Shown here: positions 25,300 to 32,086 of the stretch, one piece after another
How positions within the stretch are numbered: the first letter of the stretch is position 1
How the letters are laid out: each line of letters begins with the position of its first letter
NCBI GenBank assembly: GCA_013416795.1
Contig: RQSC01000009.1
Span: forward strand, 1-32,086
DNA: 32,086 nt
DNA from: Prasinococcaceae sp. CCMP 1430
Lineage: Eukaryota > Prasinodermophyta > Palmophyllophyceae > Prasinococcales > Prasinococcaceae
Reading direction: 5' to 3'
Made by a program: the position numbers and the translations under genes
Notes under the pieces: model-generated
What the model was told of the DNA's origin: nothing
Seen by the model: the letters and a program-made list of their open reading frames with translations, nothing else
Databases searched by the model: none

Positions 25300-27758
25300 T
25301 CAATCGAGGCCAGAAAAGCCCCCGCCGCCGCGGCCAGGACCTCGCCGTGCGTACTCTGCCATCGCGCGCCTGTCGTACGAAGCGAAGCGATCTGCGGCCC
25401 TGCGACCGCGCTGGCTGCCCTTCGTCGCGGTGCCGGCGCCAAAGTGCGCGTACCTCGCGCTTCCTCCTTCGAAGCCCCCCTCCCCCGCGCTGCGCATAGC
25501 CTCTCGCGGATTGCCGTAGCGATCCCCCATGTCGTCGGCGTCGGACATCGCCGCAAAGGCCTCCCTATCGAATCCTCCACCCATGTGCGCTCCTCTGATC
25601 CCGCCACCGAGTCCCGCGGCCCCACGGCGCTTCTGATAGAACTGCCAGAGGCCGACCAGGCACATGGCCACCACGAGCACAGGCGACTGCCAGAGCTTCG
25701 CGTTGAAGTTGGGCGGCTGCGCGACGGGGAGCTCGCTCGAGAAGGTGGCCACGATGTCGCCGCGGCCAACGGGAAGTGCAAGCAGACGCCCCTTGCCACA
25801 AGCAAGCGCGGGCGTACCCGCGAAGGCGGCCCCGTGAGCATCTGCGTCGTGTCCGGCCCCCTCCACAAATGTCTGCAACCCCGCCAACATGGCCGCCCCC
25901 TCCTCGTCGTAGTCTGGCAGTGCGTAGCCAAGCGCGGCTGCGACGTCGTGCGCACTCGCGCGCAGCACCGGGCGCGGCGCGCTCTTAGGACCCACGGCCG
26001 ACGTGTTGAATATCGCCAATTCGGCGATGCCGCTGTGCTGCATGCCGCCAGTGCCAGTGGAGCTCGCTATCGCCAGGTAGCCCTTGAAGGGGCGCAGGGT
26101 TGCTGGTGGCAAAAGGCCGCTCGGGCGACGAGCCCGGACGACGCACTTGACCTTGCCGCCCTTCTCAGAGGATACGATGGCACTGAGCAGATCTCCAGTG
26201 TCACTCAGGGCAAACATCTTGGGGCCTGTGAGGGAGTCGAATCGCGCGGCGACCAAGGCGCTGCCGTTGAGGCCGCGACACACCCCAGCCTCGGACACGC
26301 GCGCGGCATCGCAAAGGGAAAGCTCCTGCGGCGTGGGGGACAGCGACAGTGGGTACGTGATGCCATCATCGCCGCCTTTGTCGCTGATGGCGTCCACATC
26401 GGCCGGCATCGCGTGGGCATGGGGTCGCGCGAGCGGGTTTATCCGCACGCTGCCGGTGTGCGTCGCGGCGACGTACACGAGCAGGCCATTCGAGGCGCGC
26501 ATCGCGACGGCGCGCTCGCCCCGCGTGGATACGCTCGCCAGCGGTGCACCGCGTTCCCCGAAGATCTCCACGCCGCCCCCCGCATACGCCACCGCCACCA
26601 CGCGCGTCCCACCCAACTTGAACGCGTCCACAGACGACACCCGCAAGCGTGCGAGCGCACGTGCGCGCTCGTCCGGTCCCACGCCCGCGCCGCCGCTGCC
26701 ATGCTGCTCGGCATCGGCATGCGCCTCCTCAAGCATGGGCGAGCGCATGGCGTACGCGTGGCCTGCCGCACTGAGGGAGCGTAAATCGTCGGGGACATTC
26801 CCGCCCGCATCGGTGCGAACGTGCTCGCGGAGCACGTGTGCCACCACCGCGCCGCCTGCGTGCCCCACCAGCAGCACGGTCTCGTTGCGGCGCCGCACGT
26901 ACGCCCCGAGAACGCTCGCGGCGCCGGTCACGGACGCAGGGAGAAATGTAGGCGGCGACACAGTCTGACATGGAAGCGCAGAGAGTGCTCAGAGCGTCAG
27001 ATGCCTCACGATGCGTGCACATCTCCGCGCATGCGCGCGCGTGTGCGTGGGAACCAACTCACCTCCAGGAGTTCCCCCGTTGCGACCCTGAGCAAATGCG
27101 CGCCACCCGCCTGGTCGCCCGCGGCGACGTATCGCGAGAGCGACTCCGCGGTACTCTCTTGCGGAAGCGCGAGCAGCGCCGTCGCACGCGCAGGTAGTGC
27201 TGTGGCCGCAAGCGGCGAAAATCGCTCTCCAAATGTGTCTCGAAAGCGTCGGGAGAGCGCGCCGGCGGTGATGCTACCCCCGAGGAGCACAGGTGCGAGG
27301 TCGGTTCCGCTGCCGCTGCCGCTGCCAACGAGAGCACTGCTCCCTCTGACGCTGCTGCCCACGCGGTCTGCGCGTGCATCATACTCCGTGTTGGCGCCGG
27401 TGCCACTTGCAGAGGCTAGAAGGCGCGCGCTTGCGCCGGCGCCCGCGCCGCACTCTCCTGACGCGTCCGGCGCGTCCTCGGCGGGCAGAGCGCCGGTCCC
27501 CACGCCTTCGGCCCACGCCTCACCCGCCAGCAGCGCGTCGAGCCTCGCGACGGTGCCCTCCACCTCGGCAGTGAGCGCCACCGCAGCCGCGTGTTGGCGC
27601 TCAGCGGCCGCGCGCAGTGCGCGCAGCTCGGTCAGAGCGCCCGCGCCTGCACCTTGAGGCACCGAGTCCGCAGGCGTCGCCGCTGCCGCGGCCGCGGCAA
27701 GCAGCACAACGGCGAAGAACACGCGTGAGCGAGCGGGCGCCACGCCGAGCTGAACCAT
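25300..27758 (-). CDS. Large type I membrane protein resembling plant At1g75140, two exons
   Basis: Exon 1 is 27758-27063 and exon 2 is 26964-25300, joined by a 98-base GT-AG intron in phase 0; the product has 786 residues. The N-terminus has a signal peptide (RVFFAVVLLAAAAAAA) followed by a short heptad-like stretch (ELRALRAAAERQHAAAVALTAEVEG). A long lumenal part has repeated short hydrophobic strands suggestive of a beta-propeller, for example SLSRYVAAGDQAGGAHLLR and RVVAVAYAGGGVEIFGERGA. One membrane helix (SPVLVVAMCLVGLWQFY) lies about 115 residues from the end, followed by a Gly-, Arg- and Asp-rich cytosolic tail. This layout, and the NFNAKLWQSPVLV segment, recall the uncharacterised plant membrane protein At1g75140. 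EMC1 was considered, but it lacks such a tail. The function is unknown. Confidence 0.75.
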
Positions 27759-28220
27759 CGCCTGTGCCCTCTCGCCTCCCTCGCACGCGCGCGAGGAGAG
27801 GGGCGCACGCGCGGCGCGCGCGCGCCCTTCTCGCCCCCTTTCCCTCCCCTTCTGTCCCCCTCCCACCGCGCACGCGGCGCGCGTCCGCGTCCGCGTCCGC
27901 TGTGGCCGCCGGCCACCGTGGGCTGCGCGGCACCGACTCGGGGAATCGGCGAGCGCCGAAACCGCGGCGATGCGCCCGTCCCCCGCCAAAGAATGCAGTC
28001 AGAAATATATGATCATTACGCGGATTCACCGGATGTGACCACGAAATTTGAACCTGCCTTTTTTTCACGCGCATTCGCGCGGGCTGCGCGCGCGACGGTG
28101 CCAGTTGGCGCTCGCGACGCACCGCGGGGTGGGGGTCTCCCTTTTCCCCCACCCCGCCCCACCCCACCGCACCGCACCGTACGCGAACGCGCGCGCGCGC
28201 GCGGCTGTCTCCTCCAGAGC
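27759..28220. promoter_or_regulatory. Divergent promoter between the At1g75140-like and IPT/TIG genes
   Basis: A 462-base gap between two outward-facing genes. Most of it is GC-rich, but 27990-28070 is AT-rich and includes AAATATATGATCATTACG, a TATA-like candidate. From there the plus-strand ATG is about 200 bases away. A C-rich tract lies at 28137-28175. Confidence 0.5.
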
Positions 28221-30446
28221 ATGGGCAGTTCGTCGTCGCCGCCAGGGATGATGCTGCCTGGCCTCGGGCGGCGGCGGATGTGCGCGCGGCGGGGCGCGGC
28301 CGCAGCTGCACTTGCGGCGATGGTGGTGCTGGCGACGCCAGTGGGGCGCGCCGTGGCGACGGCACGCGCCCCTGGCGTGCCGATCGTGCGGTCGTTGTGG
28401 CCGCCTGCGGGCCATATCGCTGGGGGCGCGCCGGTCACCGTCACTGGCACGCACTTTGCGCGCTCGCCCGGCGTGACCGCGCGCTTCGCGTCGGAGAACG
28501 AGTTCTCAGAGGTGCGCTGCGAGTACATGAGCACGTCCAGCGTCGTGTGCGTCGCGCCACCGAGGAGCCACGCCTCGACCGTGCAGGTGACGGCATCCAA
28601 TGGCGACGGCGCGTACAGCGCAGCTCAGCTCGTGTACGTGGCCGGCGCCGGGACCTCGGCGAAGTTCGTGTACGATGACTCGCCACCTGGCTGCCGCGGC
28701 TGCGGGAGTGGTGGCTTCCAGCGCGGCGTCCAGCCCGCCGACAGGCTCAGAGAGGTGTGGAGCGCGCATCCGACCAAGGGTCCGTACACGGGCGCTACGC
28801 GAGTGGTCATCTCCGCCGAAGGCATCGCCTGGCCCAACGGCACGCGCGTCGAGGGTGGGCGCGTGCCCCACGTCCTCCAGCCGCACTACGAGGGACCATC
28901 GGGCGGTCCTGGGGCCCCGCGGCCGACGCACGTCGATCCCGCGAGCGCAACCAACTCGCGGGTGCCGCAGGGGACCTTTTACCCTGGACCGTTGCTGCAG
29001 TGCATGATGGAGTGCATCGATGCATCCAGCGCGTCCGCCGCCTCTCTACGGCGCGCTGAGTGGCTCGACTACAACCGCGCGGCCTGCCCGACGCCGCCGC
29101 ACCCTTGCCTTGGAGATGACTCGGGCAAGACGTGCGACCCGTCCACCGCGCAGTGCACGCTGCGACTGTCGAACGACGGCGGGGACACCTTCGATCACGG
29201 CTACGACGGCTCCACTCCTGGCGCCGAAGCCATCACCAACGCGGCAGCGGTGCCGTTCGAGTACAGTGCCGTGTTTCCTCGCCTCGACACCGTCGTAAAC
29301 TCGGCGAGCTCGCGGGAGGCCTCGCGCGCGCGCGCGAGGCTCGCCGCCCACCAGCGGGGGGAGGACTCGCCCGAGAGACTCGTGCACGAGCGCGTGCCGC
29401 TGGCCGAGCGCGCGGGCGTCGCGCGCGGGCCGTACGACGCGCATACGCGCGTGTTCATGTACGGTCGCGACTTCCTTCCGTCGGCGAACTTCCGCGTGCG
29501 CTTCAACGACACGGACGGGTGGACGGCCACCGTCCAGGGCGAGGTGGTCAACAGCACCCTCGTGGTGGCCATCGCGCCGCACAGGCTCTCTCCGCTCACC
29601 GCGCCCGCGTACGATGGGGCCTCTGTCAAACCATGCGCCATGGCCACCGTCGAGGTGTCGAATGACGGCTCAGTCTTCTCTACGCGGAATGAGCCATCGC
29701 GTCATCGCTTTTTGTACTGCGGGTGCGTCCCGCGCGCGGTCCTTAGTGCCTGTGCTCTCGCTCGCGCGCACACTTGCCACCGCGCGTGCACCCGCGGCTG
29801 ACTCAGGAGCGCGCGCGGCGACCCGCGCCAGGCTGTACGTGAGCCCGTCGGGCTCGGATGAGTACGGGCGCGGCACGCCCGACAGACCCCTGCGCACGCT
29901 GCAGGCGGCCCTGGACGCGGCGCTTGAGCCCGAGCCCGAGCCACTCCCCGCGCTGCTGCGCCCAGTCCAGGACGCCAGGGTCGAGGATGGCAAGGCCGCG
30001 AGAGCGCCCAGGGCCTGGGCGTCGGCGCACCGGGAGACGGGTGCGGGCGCGTCTCCCACGCGCGCGGTGTACGTCAACATGGACCGCGTGGTGGTGCTGC
30101 CCGGCACGTACGCGGGCACCGGCAACGTGGCGCTTGACCCTCGCGGTAAGGTGGTGGCCGTTGCCGCGGCGAACGGCGTCGGCGGCGCGGGCCGCGCGAC
30201 CATCGACTGCGAGGGCTCCGCGCCTCGAGCAGCGCCGGGCGTGCTCGTGGGTGCGCCGACGCACCCCTTGCCGCAGCGGGGCGTGCTGCAGCTCGATGGC
30301 ATCGACACGCAGCGGTGTGGCGCGCATCCGGCACCTGGCGCACTGCCCATCGGCGGAGACTCGTGCCCGTCGCACGCTGCTGGCTGCGGCTCGAACCCGC
30401 ACAATGCCTTCGACAGCGACGTCTACGCGATCTACCACGACTACAG
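28221..30446 (+). CDS. IPT/TIG-domain and beta-helix extracellular protein, 3' end open
   Basis: Probable secreted or surface protein. Exon 1 is 28221-29722 and exon 2 is 29832-30446, joined by a 109-base GT-AG intron in phase 2 that restores FLYCG-LYVSPSGSDEYGRG. After a signal sequence or anchor (about residues 20-50) comes an IPT/TIG domain (IVRSLWPPAGHIAGGAPVTV). Two further TIG-like segments follow, at about 185-310 (GPYTGATRVVISAEGIAW) and 390-500 (THTRVFMYGRDFLPS-type strand, VEVSNDGSVFS). Cysteines between them suggest disulphides. From about residue 502 a right-handed beta-helix begins (TPDRPLRTLQAAL, VVVLPGTYAG). A combination of TIG and beta-helix units is known from fibrocystin-like proteins. 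Exon 2 ends in a consensus donor (CAG|GTGATC). The next exon is not certain; one candidate starts near 30551 and would end at 30830. Confidence 0.75.
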
Positions 30447-30597
30447 GTGATCGCCGCATTGTAACTTGTGTCTCATACGCGTGGCGGCCGCCGGTGCGTG
30501 CCCGACCGCCGCGTCTGCCGCCGCGCGGCCGCGCGGCTTCGCGCACGCAGCGCGCCGCTGTCACATCGCCCGCGAACGCGAAACGACGGGCGCCCCC

Positions 30598-30629
30598 ATC
30601 AAAATGCAAAGAGATCAAAATGCAAAGAG
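30598..30629. repeat. 16-bp perfect tandem duplication
   Basis: ATCAAAATGCAAAGAG occurs twice in direct tandem. It is AT-rich against a GC-rich background. Confidence 0.9.
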
Positions 30630-30829
30630 TCGTTCGACCCAGCGGCCGTCGAGGACCGTTTCTGCCGGGTCCCTCTCGCCAATCTCCCATGGATCGATGG
30701 AGGCGCGGGATCGCGCGGCAGGTCCATGTTGAGGTGGGCGAGAGGGCCCCGAAACGCCCCTCGGCGGCGCCTGGATCGCAGCGAGCTGGATGTACTCGCC
30801 GCCCAAAAATTGCAACACCTCACATTTTG

Positions 30830-30851
30830 AGTCGAACACTAGTCGAACACT
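30830..30851. repeat. 11-bp perfect tandem duplication
   Basis: AGTCGAACACT occurs twice in direct tandem, followed by AGCTAG. It lies 200 bases from the 16-bp duplication. Confidence 0.9.
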
Positions 30852-30987
30852 AGCTAGTCCAGTTAATAGTAGGGGCGGCGAGGCTGCGACGACGAGCGAG
30901 GGGCGCGCGGCGCATAGTGCGCTCGTGCATCGTACTTGCTCTCGATTGTCGTCGGCGCGCGCGCTTGTTGTCGTCGTCGCGCGACGG

Positions 30988-31201
30988 TCAGTCGCCGCGC
31001 AGCAGCGCGAGCAGCCCGACGGCCTTGGCCTCTTGGTTGCCGCCGCCGAGCATGCGCTCGATGGCCGCCACGACGCCGGCCTGCGCGCGCACGGCGTCGC
31101 GCGCCTCGCGCCCCGCAGCGCGCCCGCCCCGCCGCTGCCAACGCCCGCGCCGCCGCTCCGGCGGGGCCCGCCAGCCACTCGGCCTGGTCCGCGGATTCCA
31201 T
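30988..31201 (-). pseudogene. Armadillo-like repeat fragment, frame broken
   Basis: On the minus strand a short frame ending in TGA at 30990-30988 reads AGREARDAVRAQAGVVAAIE, then RMLGGGNQEAKAVGLLALLRGD. That is the pattern of an armadillo repeat (helix, Gly-rich turn, EAK...A..L..L). An ATG at 31201 opens MESADQAEWLAGPAGAAARALAAAG in a different frame, and the two readings would run together after a one-base shift near 31100. So this is a sequencing error, a short pseudogene, or a terminal exon spliced through the CAG just upstream of the conserved part. It is below typical gene size, and the rest of the gene is not visible. Confidence 0.4.
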
Positions 31202-32086
31202 GCTTACTCTGCGCAACCGCGCCGCGCCTATCGAATCCGCACGGTCTGAAGCTGCGTGTGTTCTGCTTGCGCGGAGCGCTGCGCCGCAGCAAAGCGCGCC
31301 TCCACCCTGACCGAATCCGTTCCCCCCGGCCCGGCGCCCGCAGGCGAGCGCTCGCGCTCATTTGTGTGCGCCATGCGCCCGGGCGGTTGCTTTGCTGCGC
31401 GCAGGCGCGGAGGTACGCTGGCAGCGGGGGGGGCGACCTGGCAGGAGTAGTGCCCCCGCGCCTCCAGCCCGCCTCCGGCCGCGGCCGCGACGGGGCCGCT
31501 GTGCCGCGCGCCTTCCGGCCACAGCCCGGGGCGCAACTTCCTACTACTTCCGCCGCCAGCCAGCGGGGCGGGCGCATTCCTCCGCCCCCCCTGCCGCTGC
31601 GCCACGCTCGCGCCGCCCTGGCTGGCGTCGGTCGGGGAACGGACGCGGGCCCGAGCCCGGCGTCCTCCCCGCGCACACACCTGCCCCCCGCCCGCCCCTC
31701 CCCATTCTCTCACCTTGGCGCAGGCCCACGCAGGTGTGGACGGGGCCCCCGCGCACGTGATGGTGTTTTTGCGTCCCGACGTGCGTGCACGTCTGTGCGG
31801 CCGTCGTGGCACCTCGACCAGCCAGCTGGCAGCCGGGGTGGCGGCTGGCTGGCCTGGCTTTGGCTTGCCCGGCTGGACGGGGCGAAAAACGCGATTCGCC
31901 CGCGCGCGCTTTTCGTCCCTCCGCGATTGCGCGATTGTGCGCGCCCGCCCTTTTTGTGGCATTTCCCTTATCGGGATCGATCGCCCTCTGGCGAGATTTG
32001 CGGCTCGGGGGCGCCCCGCCGCGCGGGCCCGCCGTGGGGGCCGATTTTGATTCGCGCGCGGGCGCGGGAGCGCGCGGGAGCGCGCG
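31202..32086. other. Right end of window, no gene recognised
   Basis: GC-rich sequence with no conserved domain in any frame. One plus-strand and one minus-strand frame stay open for long stretches, but their composition is Arg/Pro/Ala-rich, as expected by chance at this GC content. Upstream exons of the armadillo-like fragment could lie here. Confidence 0.4.

Larger units (their letters stand above)
30447..30987. other. Region after the IPT/TIG gene, coding status unclear
   Basis: It begins with the intron following exon 2 of the IPT/TIG gene. An acceptor CAG at 30548-30550 could open a terminal exon to TGA at 30828-30830, but that reading (KESFDPAAVEDRFCRVPLANLP) has no beta-helix character. 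The minus strand is also open here, with a non-random look (CEVLQFLGGEYIQLAAIQA) that I cannot name. Two short tandem duplications are present. I do not call a gene. Confidence 0.4.

Noticed and set aside
25300-27758. ER membrane complex subunit EMC1
   Set aside because: EMC1 is larger and ends soon after its last helix, whereas this protein has a tail of about 115 residues and no EMC1-type N-terminus.
30389-30399. GGGTTCGAGCC on the minus strand, resembling a tRNA B box
   Set aside because: No A box, anticodon arm or acceptor pairing is found at the right distance, and it lies inside the beta-helix coding exon.
30551-30830. Terminal exon of the IPT/TIG gene
   Set aside because: The phase fits and a CAG acceptor exists, but the encoded sequence has no beta-helix features and the opposite strand looks as plausible; left as unclear.
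1-32086. Bacterial origin because of high GC and dense genes
   Set aside because: Repeated spliceosomal introns, PF20, ALG12 and transit peptides require a eukaryotic nuclear genome.

Overview
The window looks like nuclear DNA of a flagellated, plastid-bearing microalga with a very GC-rich genome. A haptophyte, perhaps a pavlovophyte, is my best guess, but this is inferred from gene content and composition and not from a marker gene. The evidence for a eukaryote is direct. At least eleven short GT-AG introns (81-200 bp, donors almost all GTGCG or GTGAG) restore conserved protein families across exon joins. Genes lie on both strands and not in operons. The families include the axonemal central-pair protein PF20, ALG12 for ER N-glycan assembly, a CTD-type phosphatase, plant-type leucyl aminopeptidase, and a TPR protein with a thylakoid-lumen-like targeting sequence.

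Left third (1-9209): the 3' part of a plant-type leucyl aminopeptidase (+), a pseudouridine-5'-phosphate glycosidase (-) whose start cannot be found, a two-exon aldose 1-epimerase (+), PF20/SPAG16 (-), a 1.5 kb low-complexity intergenic stretch, and an intronless FCP/SCP-type phosphatase (+).

Middle (9571-18620): ALG12 (+, two exons), a plastid TPR protein (-), a PDZ-FKBP peptidyl-prolyl isomerase (+, three exons), a hemolysin III/PAQR membrane protein (-), and a PICOT/GRXS17-like monothiol glutaredoxin (-). The glutaredoxin lies in a 433-bp-period tandem duplication that ends at an unresolved base (16035). Then comes an orphan four-helix membrane protein with an eight-cysteine loop (+).

Right part (18621-32086): a 3.3 kb stretch with no gene I can support, containing a minisatellite and T-poor composition. 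It is followed by a three-exon bacterial-type N-acetylmuramoyl-L-alanine amidase (+), two small unknown membrane proteins (-, +), a large single-pass secretory-pathway protein resembling plant At1g75140 (-), and an IPT/TIG plus beta-helix surface or secreted protein (+, 3' end open). Near the right end lies a broken armadillo-like fragment (-).

The genes do not form one pathway; this is an ordinary mixed nuclear neighbourhood. The items most worth a second look are the peptidoglycan amidase in a eukaryotic, intron-bearing gene, the glutaredoxin-exon duplication, the eight-cysteine four-helix protein, and the PDZ-FKBP fusion. I found no rRNA, tRNA, CRISPR array or intact transposon.
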